IMG/VR virus record: IMGVR_UViG_3300046512_000174 | Location: 1 to 64,000 of that record | Length of the DNA stretch: 64,000 bases | DNA from: a virus | Reading direction: 5' to 3' (one strand) | Shown here: one piece after another, positions 17,704-25,393 of the stretch | Position numbering within the stretch: the stretch's first letter is position 1 | Layout of the letters: each line of letters begins with the position of its first letter | Program-made: the position numbers and the translations under genes | The notes under the pieces: model-generated | The model's database searches: none | The model's input: the letters and a program-made list of their open reading frames with translations, nothing else | Told to the model about the DNA's origin: nothing

Positions 17704-18401
17704 TGAGCCGCCTCCTGATCGCCCTGCTGGTGCTTCTGTCGGTGCCGGCTGCCGCTGAATCCGTTCCTGCGCGCGCTGAGATCTACTTGCCGACTCTGGT
17801 TGGCGCCCAGCGCTCGATCTGGCCGGACGCGCCAACCCCATCGTTTCTGGCTGGGCAGGTCGAACAGGAATCGTGCATCACGCTCAAGCACTCTAAATGC
17901 TGGAACCCTACCGCGCAGCTGAAGACCTCTCGCGAATGGGGGCGCGGCCTTGGCCAAGTCACCACCGCATATCGCACCGACGGATCTGTTCGGTTCGACA
18001 AGCAGGAGGAGTTGCGGCAGCAGTTTCCTTCGCTTCGCGGCTGGACCACGGCGCGCTGGGCAGACGCCACCTTCCAGATGACTGCCATCGTCGAGATGGA
18101 CAAATCGATTTACACCCGGCAGCGCGATGCGGCTACACCCCGTGACCGTCTGGCGTTCACCCTGTCAGCTTACAATGGCGGCGAGGGTGGTGTTCTTCAG
18201 GATCGTCGACTCTGCGCAAACACCAAGGGCTGCGACCCGACGCGATGGTCTGGCCACGTCGAGCGCACCAGCCTGAAAAACAGGGTGGCCAGTTCCGGCT
18301 ACGGCAAATCATTTTTCGAGATCAACCGCGAGTACGTCACCAACATCCTCGATGTAAGGCGGCACAAATATGAACCCTATTTTCAGGGCGAGCCTAAATG
18401 A
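17703..18401 (+). CDS. Secreted endolysin, lytic transglycosylase type
   Basis: A 232-residue protein. Residues 1-19 are a Sec signal peptide (MSRLLIALLVLLSVPAAAES). The mature part is a goose-lysozyme/SLT-like fold: VEQES with probable catalytic Glu56, then EWGRGLGQVTTAY and FTLSAYNGGEGGV. It degrades peptidoglycan in the periplasm. Export by Sec means the holin may serve mainly for timing. It overlaps the downstream coiled-coil protein by 4 nt. Confidence 0.82.
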   Translation: MSRLLIALLVLLSVPAAAESVPARAEIYLPTLVGAQRSIWPDAPTPSFLAGQVEQESCITLKHSKCWNPTAQLKTSREWGRGLGQVTTAYRTDGSVRFDKQEELRQQFPSLRGWTTARWADATFQMTAIVEMDKSIYTRQRDAATPRDRLAFTLSAYNGGEGGVLQDRRLCANTKGCDPTRWSGHVERTSLKNRVASSGYGKSFFEINREYVTNILDVRRHKYEPYFQGEPK

Positions 18402-18625
18402 ATCCAGTACAACGTGATGAATTTCAAGAACTTGAGATCACGGTGCAGCACGTCGACCGCAATGTCATCCGCCTGCAAGAGCAGGTGAAATCGATGCAAA
18501 AAACCATTGAAGACTTGGTGTCGCGCGCCGAATTCGCACCGGTCAAACTGATCGCCTACGGACTGGCCACTGCCGTCGGCTCATCGGTCATTTTCGCCAT
18601 CTTGGCCAAGGTGATTATAAAATGA
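18398..18625 (+). CDS. Small coiled-coil membrane protein (XhlA/holin-like)
   Basis: A 75-residue protein. A heptad-rich N-terminal helix (LEITVQHVDRNVIRLQEQVKSMQKTIEDLVSR) is followed by one membrane segment (LIAYGLATAVGSSVIFAILAKVIIK). This plan matches XhlA/hemolysin-type phage proteins that act with holin and endolysin. It is the second holin candidate of the cassette. ATGA overlaps on both sides suggest coupled translation. Confidence 0.65.
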   Translation: MNPVQRDEFQELEITVQHVDRNVIRLQEQVKSMQKTIEDLVSRAEFAPVKLIAYGLATAVGSSVIFAILAKVIIK

Positions 18626-19092
18626 CAGTTCGCATGGCTTTCCGCGATCGCGCCTTCGTGTGCGTCAGCGTGTATCTGGCGGGTCTGTTCATCTCGCTGG
18701 TTCTGCTGGGCTGGCTGGTGTTCGTTGGCGGAAACCCGCTAACCGTCAAGAACTACGGCGCCGTAAGCTCGACCGGATTTCCCAATGATCGGTTCCACGC
18801 CGGTGATGTGGCCGGCATCAAGCGCCAGCTGTGCGCTGACAAGGACATGGCCATCCAGCTATTCCCCGCCCTGAAAGACTCTCGCGGTTTTCTGTTCCCC
18901 TTGCCGGTCACCATGAGCGAGACCATGTCCGGCTGCCATGACAATATCTACGGTTTCGTCATCCCAAACCTCCCGGCAGGGGAATATACCTACGTCAGCA
19001 GTATCAGGTTCCAGAACAACTTGGTCGGGCGTGATGAAGCGACTACCTTCCCACCCATTCGCGTAAGGATCATGTATGAGCGCAATAATTGA
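18622..19092 (+). CDS. Membrane-anchored protein of the lysis cassette, unknown
   Basis: A 156-residue protein. One N-terminal membrane helix (FVCVSVYLAGLFISLVLLGWLVFVGG) is followed by a probably periplasmic domain with two Cys (QLCADKD, SGCHDN). I do not recognise the family. It lies between the XhlA-like gene and the i-spanin and overlaps both, so a role in lysis, superinfection exclusion or envelope change is possible; none is shown by sequence. Confidence 0.6.
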   Translation: MTVRMAFRDRAFVCVSVYLAGLFISLVLLGWLVFVGGNPLTVKNYGAVSSTGFPNDRFHAGDVAGIKRQLCADKDMAIQLFPALKDSRGFLFPLPVTMSETMSGCHDNIYGFVIPNLPAGEYTYVSSIRFQNNLVGRDEATTFPPIRVRIMYERNN

Positions 19093-19513
19093 TATTGCGC
19101 TCGGCACAGCGTCGAGCGCCGTAAAGAAAGCAATCCTACCGTGGCTGATTCTTGCGGCGACGCTGGCCCTCGGTACAGCAGGTGCTGCAGGGATGTACGC
19201 TGGCTTTGAGATCTCCAACGCCCGCCATGCGCGTGATCGCGAAGCCCTGCAGGCCGCGCAGCTCGAAGCTATGACGATCTCGAAAGACGCACTAAAGGTG
19301 GCAATAGCCAACGGTAATCAAGTGTCTGGCGAGTTTTTGGCTGCATTGAAAGGGATCCAGATCGTCAATACGACGATCACCAACGAGGTCCGCAAGGAAA
19401 CTGAGAAGCTGATTTATACCGACTGCAAGCTTCCAGACAGCGGCGCAGACCTACTAAAACGCAACCGCGACTCTGTGAACTTGCGCCTGCTTGGAAAGGG
19501 GAAAAATAAATGA
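19076..19513 (+). CDS. Inner-membrane spanin subunit (Rz-like)
   Basis: A 145-residue protein. One N-terminal membrane helix (ILPWLILAATLALGTAGAAGMYAGF) is followed by a charged helical periplasmic region (ARDREALQAAQLEAMTISKDALKVAIANGNQVSGEFLAALKGI) and the typical i-spanin end YTDCKLPDSGADLLKRNRDSVN. The o-spanin lipoprotein gene overlaps its end, the standard Rz/Rz1 arrangement. The pair fuses inner and outer membranes in the last lysis step. Confidence 0.82.
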   Translation: MSAIIDIALGTASSAVKKAILPWLILAATLALGTAGAAGMYAGFEISNARHARDREALQAAQLEAMTISKDALKVAIANGNQVSGEFLAALKGIQIVNTTITNEVRKETEKLIYTDCKLPDSGADLLKRNRDSVNLRLLGKGKNK

Positions 19514-19770
19514 GGATGGTTGCTGCTTTCTTTGTCGCGCTAGCACTGTCAGGCTGCGGCTCGACCACGTTTAAAACCTATGTGCAGAACGACAAGGTCC
19601 CGGTAGATCCGAACATCAATCAGACTTGCGATTTGGTCCCAGAGACACCGCCACGATCATCTGATTTCGGAAAGGTCTATCAGTTCGCCAACGACATGGT
19701 CGGCCTGTACGGTGTTTGCGCTTTGCGGGACAAGGCAAAGGCCGACTGGATCAAGTCGCAGGGTCACTGA
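19510..19770 (+). CDS. Outer-membrane spanin lipoprotein (Rz1-like)
   Basis: An 86-residue lipoprotein with signal MRMVAAFFVALALSGC; the lipobox LSGC predicts acylation at Cys16. The mature part is Pro-rich near residue 48 (ETPPRSSDFGK) with two further Cys. It overlaps the i-spanin gene by 4 nt rather than being nested. It closes the rightward late region and ends convergent with the DksA-like gene, overlapping it by 7 nt. Confidence 0.82.
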   Translation: MRMVAAFFVALALSGCGSTTFKTYVQNDKVPVDPNINQTCDLVPETPPRSSDFGKVYQFANDMVGLYGVCALRDKAKADWIKSQGH

Positions 19771-20000
19771 CGGCGCAAATGCTTCCCGGCAGCCTCAAGA
19801 CCTGCCTTGCATTCAACGCAGATCGTGTAGCCGTATTCGCGGCGCTTATCCTGCAGTGGGTTGTCGCATTCTTCGGTGGTGCAAATTTCCGGACCGTAGC
19901 CATTTTCGCCCGGCTTATACGTTGGCTCAGGTGTGCGCGGCCGGTTATTGCGCTTCCATTCTTCCAGCTCGACAACCTGTGCATGATCTTCGTTTGACAT
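19764..20000 (-). CDS. TraR/DksA-type zinc-finger protein
   Basis: A 78-residue protein. Four Cys in two CxxxxC/CxxC knuckles (ICTTEECDNPLQDKRREYGYTICVECKAGLE) give the C-terminal zinc finger of small phage TraR/DksA proteins, which bind the RNA polymerase secondary channel. The N-terminal coiled coil of DksA is missing, as in TraR. ATG 20000 is preferred over GTG 20009. It lies just past an intrinsic terminator downstream of the integrase gene. Confidence 0.75.
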   Translation of the reverse strand: MSNEDHAQVVELEEWKRNNRPRTPEPTYKPGENGYGPEICTTEECDNPLQDKRREYGYTICVECKAGLEAAGKHLRRQ

Positions 20001-20011
20001 ATCTTTCACTC

Positions 20012-20039
20012 AAAAAGAGACGCCGGGGATCCAGCGTCT
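20012..20039 (-). terminator. Intrinsic terminator after the integrase gene
   Basis: On the minus strand the stem AGACGC / GCGTCT with a 10-nt loop is followed by CTTTTT. It lies between the integrase stop (20069) and the DksA-like start (20000). Confidence 0.75.
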
Positions 20040-20068
20040 TGGTTTATTCAGTTTGCTGTCACGCCGAA

Positions 20069-21355
20069 TCAGGCGACCAGCGCTGGCGACCATGGGGTAT
20101 GGTTTCCGAAAAGTGCCGCGTCCAGCCACGTCGACCACTTGCCCATCGCCTCTTTCATCTGAGGCAGGTAGTCGGCCCGGTCGTAATTCTTCGAGCCCGT
20201 GTCACTCTTGGCGTGCTGCTGGATCAGATCGCGGGTGAAGCGCTCGACACCGGCATCATGCGTGCGAGACTTCCACGTCCGGCGCAGATCTCGCGTCTGG
20301 AAATGGGCAACCGTCACGCCCACGCTGTCCAGCCAGCGCGATATCGCCTGATTGACACTGCGATGGTCGATCAGAGCCGATTGGCTTCCGCCACGGGACG
20401 GGAACAAAGGTCCGTCGCCATGGATCGCAATCAGATCACGCAGCACCTCAACGACCTGTGATGGCAGCGGGATGATGTGCTGGTGCTTGCGGCCTTTGGT
20501 CTTGTGCGCCGGCATTTTCCACAACCCGGCATCGAGGTCGATATCGGCGCCGTCAATACGCAAAGTTTCCTGCACGCGCTGGCCGCAGCCGATCAGCACG
20601 CGGATGCATGCGGCGATCTCGGCGGCGAACCCGGCGGTGCCGGTGGCTTCCCACAACATACGCAGCTCTGGACCTGACAGGTTGCGGTCGCGGGTGTTGA
20701 TCGCCCCGGCATCCTTGGCCACGTCAGACGCAGGGTTGCGCTCAACGCCCCAGTCCTGCCGCTCTTTCGCGGTGTAGTCGTTAGCTGACTTCATTGCCCA
20801 GCTGTATGCGGAGGCGATATAGCTTCTCGCCTTGTCAGCGGCGCCGCGATGGCCAGCGCTGAAGAACGTCGACACGTAGTTGACCACATCCATCGGCGTC
20901 GGCTCGGAGGCTGCTCGATCGCGGCCAAGGGCATCAGCAGCGTTGTTGGCTGCCAGTAGCAGCACACGCTCGACCTCGTCAGCGCTCACCTTACCCTTCG
21001 CACGCATGCTGGCGATGTAAGCCTCGAACATCAGGCCAACGGTCGCCTTGAGCTGCGCAGGCTCGCTCCTGACTGGCTTGCGGTCGGCTGCGGGGTCCTG
21101 ACCTTCCGCTACCTTCGCAAACTCCTTGCGCGCGAGTTCGCGAGCCTTATCCGGCGTCAGGTCGGTGCAGCGCGCCAATGTCAGCTTGCGCTGGGTGCGA
21201 GCCGCATCCTTGGTGCGGTAGCGAATCGCGTAGGTTTTGCGGCCGCTGGCTTGGATGCGAACGCCGAAGCCTTCCAGCTCGCTATCCCACAACCAGCTAT
21301 CACCTTTTTCAGGGCTTGGCGCATTATCAACGATCGTCTTTGTCAGTTTAGGCAT
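20069..21355 (-). CDS. int: Tyrosine-recombinase integrase
   Basis: A 428-residue integrase of the P4-like family. The N-terminal arm-binding domain begins MPKLTKTIVDNAPSPEKGDSWLWDSELEGFGVRI. The catalytic set is R260 (CGQRVQETLR), a Lys in HKTKGRKHQH, R358 (TRDLRRTWK), H381 (QQHAKSD) and Y391 (KNYDRADY). In place of the usual HxLR the sequence has R355-D-L-R358. The enzyme catalyses site-specific integration, so the phage is temperate. Its own promoter (21386-21415) overlaps an operator of the 18-bp family, consistent with repressor control. No attP could be identified. Confidence 0.93.
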   Translation of the reverse strand: MPKLTKTIVDNAPSPEKGDSWLWDSELEGFGVRIQASGRKTYAIRYRTKDAARTQRKLTLARCTDLTPDKARELARKEFAKVAEGQDPAADRKPVRSEPAQLKATVGLMFEAYIASMRAKGKVSADEVERVLLLAANNAADALGRDRAASEPTPMDVVNYVSTFFSAGHRGAADKARSYIASAYSWAMKSANDYTAKERQDWGVERNPASDVAKDAGAINTRDRNLSGPELRMLWEATGTAGFAAEIAACIRVLIGCGQRVQETLRIDGADIDLDAGLWKMPAHKTKGRKHQHIIPLPSQVVEVLRDLIAIHGDGPLFPSRGGSQSALIDHRSVNQAISRWLDSVGVTVAHFQTRDLRRTWKSRTHDAGVERFTRDLIQQHAKSDTGSKNYDRADYLPQMKEAMGKWSTWLDAALFGNHTPWSPALVA

Positions 21356-21382
21356 GATAAACCCCGCTAATTTGCTTGTGCG

Positions 21383-21400
21383 TTAATCATAAATGATTAA
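21383..21400. promoter_or_regulatory. Operator site 1, at the integrase promoter
   Basis: Palindrome TTAATCATAAATGATTAA, flanked by G and C to give a 20-bp perfect inverted repeat. It covers the -10 of the minus-strand promoter TTGGCA-N18-TATGAT (21415 down to 21386) that faces the integrase gene. It matches the family TTNNTCANWWNTGANNAA. Confidence 0.75.
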
Positions 21401-21415
21401 CTTGGTTATTGCCAA
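21386..21415 (-). promoter_or_regulatory. Integrase promoter
   Basis: -35 TTGGCA (21410-21415) and -10 TATGAT (21386-21391) are separated by 18 nt. Both match sigma70 well. Transcription would begin about 25 nt before the integrase start. Confidence 0.7.
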
Positions 21416-21431
21416 TATTTTTGCCATAGCG

Positions 21432-21467
21432 AAAAAAAGCCACTGCGCCAGACCGGCGCAGTGGCTT
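21432..21467 (-). terminator. Intrinsic terminator upstream of the integrase unit
   Basis: A perfect 13-bp stem (AAGCCACTGCGCC / GGCGCAGTGGCTT) with a 5-nt loop; seven T follow on the minus strand. It stops leftward transcription coming from the recombination operon before the integrase promoter. Confidence 0.9.
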
Positions 21468-21482
21468 GAGTATTGACCAAAT

Positions 21483-22331
21483 TCAGGCAAGTGTTTTTTC
21501 AGGATCCAGCCGATCAAGGCGCTCAATTTCGGCGATGATCAGCGCGCCGGCTTTTACCAGCTGCTCGCGCCGAGGTTTTTGACTCTTTTGAAATGCCCAG
21601 CTTGCAGCATCCGGGTATTGATCAGGCATGGCGTAATCGGCAGCGGCCAGAGCTATCTCTCCATAACTGTGTTCGTCATCATGCTGGTGGGTGTAGCCCT
21701 TTTCGGAGATCTGGCGAACTCTCTCGTTCACCAGATCGCGCCATGGGATCCCCTCGCCATGGCGCATCAGGTCCTGAAGGCGAGTCACCTCATTGTCAGC
21801 AGCCTGCGCGGCCTTCTCGGCGCCACGGACGCGCTCGATCAGTTCGGGCAGAGCATTCACCGCCTCGATTGCCAATAAGGCATCACGCCACTGACGCAGC
21901 GCGCCGATCTGAAGGTCGTAAACCTCGGTGAAGGTCATTCCATCAATGCTGCCCGCGCCATCTCGGCCAGCGCGCCATTCGCCCGGTTTGTGACAGGCCT
22001 CCTCGATCATCTTTTCCAGATGAGTGACGATATCGACCTTCTGCGGCGTAAGTCCGGTGAGGTGGGTGGCGGCCTTCTCGTCTGGAACCGCCAACGCTTC
22101 AATATCTCGGAGCGTATCAAACACGCCTTTGGCAACTTCCTGCCGCTGAGTGAGCGTAACCGCCAGCACCGGAACGCTGACAGAAAGCAGAACCTGAGCA
22201 ACGCTGGCGATCGCCTCGCGCGGGCGACTTCCCTCTGGCCGCAGCCACTGGCCCACAATCTTTCTGATTGCGACAATCCCTTCGACAGGAGTCAATTCCG
22301 GCGCAGAAATAACTGATTGAGCATTTTCCAC
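21483..22331 (-). CDS. Conserved phage protein with HDD motif domain
   Basis: A 282-residue protein. GTG 22331 is chosen because AAGGGG lies 7 nt upstream; a longer TTG frame lacks this. The C-terminal 100 residues (ERVRQISEKGYTHQHDDEHSYGEIALAAADYAMP...WAFQKSQKPRREQLVKAGALIIAEIERLDR) are a well-conserved phage module with an acidic-His motif. The N-terminal half has helical segments and a hydrophobic stretch (VAQVLLSVSVPVLAVTLTQ). Function is unknown. It lies between two intrinsic terminators. Confidence 0.7.
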   Translation of the reverse strand: MENAQSVISAPELTPVEGIVAIRKIVGQWLRPEGSRPREAIASVAQVLLSVSVPVLAVTLTQRQEVAKGVFDTLRDIEALAVPDEKAATHLTGLTPQKVDIVTHLEKMIEEACHKPGEWRAGRDGAGSIDGMTFTEVYDLQIGALRQWRDALLAIEAVNALPELIERVRGAEKAAQAADNEVTRLQDLMRHGEGIPWRDLVNERVRQISEKGYTHQHDDEHSYGEIALAAADYAMPDQYPDAASWAFQKSQKPRREQLVKAGALIIAEIERLDRLDPEKTLA

Positions 22332-22356
22332 CTGTAATCCCCTTATTCCGAGCAAT

Positions 22357-22381
22357 AAAAAGCGGGGCGCATGACCCCGCT
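22357..22381 (-). terminator. Intrinsic terminator after the HU gene
   Basis: Minus-strand stem AGCGGGG / CCCCGCT with a 7-nt loop and TTTTT. It directly precedes the SD of the next leftward gene. Confidence 0.85.
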
Positions 22382-22405
22382 GACAGCATCACATATCAGT
22401 CGATA

Positions 22406-22678
22406 TCAATTCACCGCGTCTTTCAACGCCTTGGCCGGGACAAACTTCAGCGCGACCTTGGCATCGATCACGATCGCTTCACCGGTGCGCGGATTGCGAC
22501 CGGGGCGCTCAGGCTTGTTCGTGGCTTTCAGCTTGCCAATCGATGGCAACAGGACTTCGCCATCGGCGCGGAGGCGCGCGACAGTGTCAGAAAACAACGC
22601 GTCAAGCACTCGGCCAACAGTAGCCTGTGACTCATTGGTCTTCGTAGCGATGCTGGCGACAAGTGCGAGCTTGCTCAT
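22406..22678 (-). CDS. HU-family DNA-binding protein
   Basis: A 90-residue protein with the full HU/IHF fold: helical N-terminus, then LLPSIGKLKATNKPERPGRNPRTGEAIVIDAKVALKFVPAKALKDAVN with the GRNPRTGE arm and an intercalating Pro. It bends DNA non-specifically and may assist integration, replication or packaging. It has SD GGAG and lies between the annealing-like protein gene and a terminator. Confidence 0.92.
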   Translation of the reverse strand: MSKLALVASIATKTNESQATVGRVLDALFSDTVARLRADGEVLLPSIGKLKATNKPERPGRNPRTGEAIVIDAKVALKFVPAKALKDAVN

Positions 22679-22702
22679 GGTGTTTCTCCAGTTGTTGGTG
22701 GG

Positions 22703-23905
22703 TTAGAAAACGTCTTCTTTGGATGGATCGATAGCGTTGCTTTGCTCTGGATCCGGCTCTGGCTCCGGTTCTGGCTCCGAATTATCGGACCCGGTCCCGG
22801 TAGCAGCTGCGGCTTCACCTTGGGAAACCGCATTAGCCTCGGCAGCCTTATCGACGGCCTTGGTTAGGTCGGCAGTCACCTGTCCCTGCGCCTCGGTAAC
22901 ATCGGCATCGGAACCTGCGCCAGTTGGCAGCGCCTGATTGGTAGCATCTTTCGGCTGCTCGGCCTTGGCCTTGTCAGCTGCCGTCTGGCGCTTCACCGGT
23001 GCAGCTTTGGTTGCTGGTGCGGTCTTCGCGGTTGCCGCCAAAGCGCTGCCCGTCTGCTCGGCTGCCGCCTCGGTTTCCGGCGCACCGAAGAACTCGGCCG
23101 CTGGCGTGCCGTCCTTGAGCGCAGCGTAAACGCCCTGCAGGTTGATCAGCTCGTCGAGCAGGATGTCGTCAAGACTGTGCCCGAGGTACGTTTCAAGATG
23201 CGAGACCGTGACGCCGTAGCCGCTGAAGGCTCCGATCATTTTGCGGGCGCGGACAGCTAAAGGCTCAGTGTTCGCCCCAGCGATGGTCTTCTTGCACTCC
23301 TCGGACGCGGACTCGATCATCCACTTCGGCATCATCGCCAAGATCCGGCCACGCATCTGCTTGCTGGCGACGTTGGCAATGCGGTTGTCGATGTCCTTCT
23401 GGTCGCGCAGCTTGCGCGGGCCGTCTTTGGTGTCGATGACGTGCAGAACGGTCAACTGGCGAATCTGCCGGTTATTGGTCTGCTTGTCCCATGCGTAGAT
23501 CTCGACCTCGGACCGGCCAAAATCACGCGGCTCAGGGCCTGCTTCAGTGCGCGACAGTTCGCGGTGACCGTATTCGAAGTTGCCATAGACACGGGCAATT
23601 TCCTCAGCAAACCGGATACTGAGGCCGGTAACCTTGCTGCCGCCCTGCGGGATCGTATAGAACGCCACGTTGGCGAATGCCGGGATTGCGCAAGCCTCTT
23701 TCAGCTCCTCGAATGCCGACATCAGGTTGCGCGGGAAGCGCTTGGCCATGATCAGCTGGCCCTGCGCTTCGGCGATCGCCCGTTCCTGCTCGATGGACAC
23801 CGCACCGGCGTTGATGCCAGCGGCCAGTGGTTGCCGGTTGCCCATGGACAACTGGTTGCCCTGCTGAGCCGTGCGCTCAATCAGTTCCTGCGTACCTTGC
23901 GTCAT
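22703..23905 (-). CDS. Putative recombination protein with acidic SSB-like C-terminus
   Basis: A 400-residue protein. The core, residues about 45-260 (AKRFPRNLMSAFEELKEACAIPAFANVAFYTIPQGGSKVTGLSIRFAEEIARVYGNFEYGHREL), is a conserved phage domain usually found beside exonuclease and SSB genes. A role in single-strand annealing is inferred from that context only. Residues 270-380 are a disordered Ala/Thr/Glu linker with an EP repeat. The final DPSKEDVF resembles the acidic SSB tip. It sits in one leftward operon with SMC-like and RecE-like genes. Confidence 0.65.
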   Translation of the reverse strand: MTQGTQELIERTAQQGNQLSMGNRQPLAAGINAGAVSIEQERAIAEAQGQLIMAKRFPRNLMSAFEELKEACAIPAFANVAFYTIPQGGSKVTGLSIRFAEEIARVYGNFEYGHRELSRTEAGPEPRDFGRSEVEIYAWDKQTNNRQIRQLTVLHVIDTKDGPRKLRDQKDIDNRIANVASKQMRGRILAMMPKWMIESASEECKKTIAGANTEPLAVRARKMIGAFSGYGVTVSHLETYLGHSLDDILLDELINLQGVYAALKDGTPAAEFFGAPETEAAAEQTGSALAATAKTAPATKAAPVKRQTAADKAKAEQPKDATNQALPTGAGSDADVTEAQGQVTADLTKAVDKAAEANAVSQGEAAAATGTGSDNSEPEPEPEPDPEQSNAIDPSKEDVF

Positions 23906-23931
23906 GAATTGTACCTTTCGTTACTGGTTCG

Positions 23932-23949
23932 TTAATTGTAAATGATTAT
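23932..23949. promoter_or_regulatory. Operator site 2 (degenerate)
   Basis: TTAATTGTAAATGATTAT, 15 of 18 positions identical to site 1. It lies in the short gap upstream of the putative recombination gene. A minus-strand -10 (TACAAT) overlaps it but I see no good -35, so an internal promoter here is uncertain. Confidence 0.45.
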
Positions 23950-23954
23950 GCAGG

Positions 23955-25361
23955 TTATGCCGTGGTTTGCACGTTAAATTCTTCACCATTGACCGTGGTG
24001 ACGAAAAGTTGCAAGCCTGATTCGAGAACCTGCTCGCGGAATGCCGCGAAAGCGTCAGGATCCAAGCATTCCAGCCGGTCGACGCAGCAGATACCGAGGT
24101 CACCGGTGCGCAGCTTGGCGATCTCGACCGCAATCTCGACCTGCTGTGCAGTGTTGAGGCGGTCAAACACCACACCGCCACGGTAGATTTCACCATCACG
24201 AACCTCGACGCCGGGAATCGGCAGCGCAGCGAGCAGTTCCAGTTTGTACGCGTCGATGTCTTCGAGTGCTTTTGTCTGTGCTGCGGCGTCCAGCTTGAGA
24301 TCTTCCAGCTCCTTTTCCAGCAGCTTTATGGTTTCCAGTGCCTGCTCACGCTTGGCGTGCGCGCTGCGGTTGGTGCGGATGGCTTCGAGCGTTTGGTTGA
24401 TCGGGCCTACCGTGTCGTTATGGGTCTGGATGGTTTTCTCGCGCTGCTGACCAGCCTTCTGCTCGATTTCACGCTCGCCGGTCTGGATGGTTTCGATAGC
24501 TGCGTTCGAGGTGTTATTGATGGCTTCGACTTCAGCAGAGCCTTTGGCTTTGAGTTCGTCGATCTGGCGCTGGGTCTCGGCACGAATCTCATCGACCTTG
24601 CCTTGCGCTTCTGCACGAATCCCGTCGATTTTCTTCTGGTTGTCAGACTTGATGCCGTCCAGCTTGTCGCGAACCCGGGTCAGCTCAGCGTCTTTCTTGC
24701 TGGTCGATTCCTCGACCTTCGCGCGCAATTCGTCTTCATTGCCTTCAGCGCCGCCGGGCACATCTGGCATCGCCAGTTGCAGCTGGTTGATCGTGTTGTC
24801 CTTTTCCTTCACGGCACGGTTGGTGCCGGTACGGTCTTCGTAAACTCGCTTGCGGATCTCGTCGATGATCGCCAGACCGTGGATGGAGCCATCCATGATC
24901 GGCGCCATACCGCCGATGCTCTCCAGCCGCTCGGCATCAATCTCGATCGGCATCGCCTCGAGTAGAACCTTCACCCGGTCTTTTGGCTGGGCAGTCAGGA
25001 ACGCGACAGGGTTGACGCTCAGGCTATCAACCAGCGACTTCATGAACTCGGCGGGCTTGGTGACCTTCTTGCCGTCGGCATCGGTGACGCTGGTGGTGCT
25101 GCGCAGACCGGTTACGCGCTTCTTGATCTCGGCGCCGTCGTCGAGGACCAGCACGATTTCGCCTTCATCAGCGCCCAGACGCAGCAGTGTGGCGTCGTGG
25201 CCTTGGCCGGTGGCAGCCTTGATCGCCTCGAGGACGCTGGTCTTACCCTCGCCATTTTTGCCACGGATCTCGTTGAAGCCTTCCGGGCTGAATTCCAGCT
25301 CATCGATGCCGAGGATATTGGAGATTTTGAGGTGGGAAATTTGCAGCAATTTATCAGTCAT
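23955..25361 (-). CDS. SMC/RecN-like AAA ATPase
   Basis: A 468-residue protein. Walker A GKNGEGKTS (residues about 34-42) follows a typical SMC start (LLQISHLKISNILGIDELEFSPEGFNEI). Residues 170-370 form a long coiled coil with repeats such as KKIDGIRAEAQGKVDEIRAETQRQIDELKAK. The C-terminus has an ABC-like signature region (FDRLNTAQQVEIAVEIAKLR) and a Walker B-like ICCVDRLECLD. Such proteins act in DNA end processing or repair; the RecE-like nuclease gene is immediately upstream, an SbcCD-like pairing in concept. Confidence 0.82.
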   Translation of the reverse strand: MTDKLLQISHLKISNILGIDELEFSPEGFNEIRGKNGEGKTSVLEAIKAATGQGHDATLLRLGADEGEIVLVLDDGAEIKKRVTGLRSTTSVTDADGKKVTKPAEFMKSLVDSLSVNPVAFLTAQPKDRVKVLLEAMPIEIDAERLESIGGMAPIMDGSIHGLAIIDEIRKRVYEDRTGTNRAVKEKDNTINQLQLAMPDVPGGAEGNEDELRAKVEESTSKKDAELTRVRDKLDGIKSDNQKKIDGIRAEAQGKVDEIRAETQRQIDELKAKGSAEVEAINNTSNAAIETIQTGEREIEQKAGQQREKTIQTHNDTVGPINQTLEAIRTNRSAHAKREQALETIKLLEKELEDLKLDAAAQTKALEDIDAYKLELLAALPIPGVEVRDGEIYRGGVVFDRLNTAQQVEIAVEIAKLRTGDLGICCVDRLECLDPDAFAAFREQVLESGLQLFVTTVNGEEFNVQTTA

Positions 25362-25393
25362 GGGTTGGGTTCCTTCAGGTGCTATGTCGGGTG

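Noticed and set aside
21356-21482. attP core next to the integrase
   Set aside because: The gap contains an operator, promoter and terminator, but no sequence recognisable as a tRNA 3' end or duplicated core; it cannot be assigned without the host junction.
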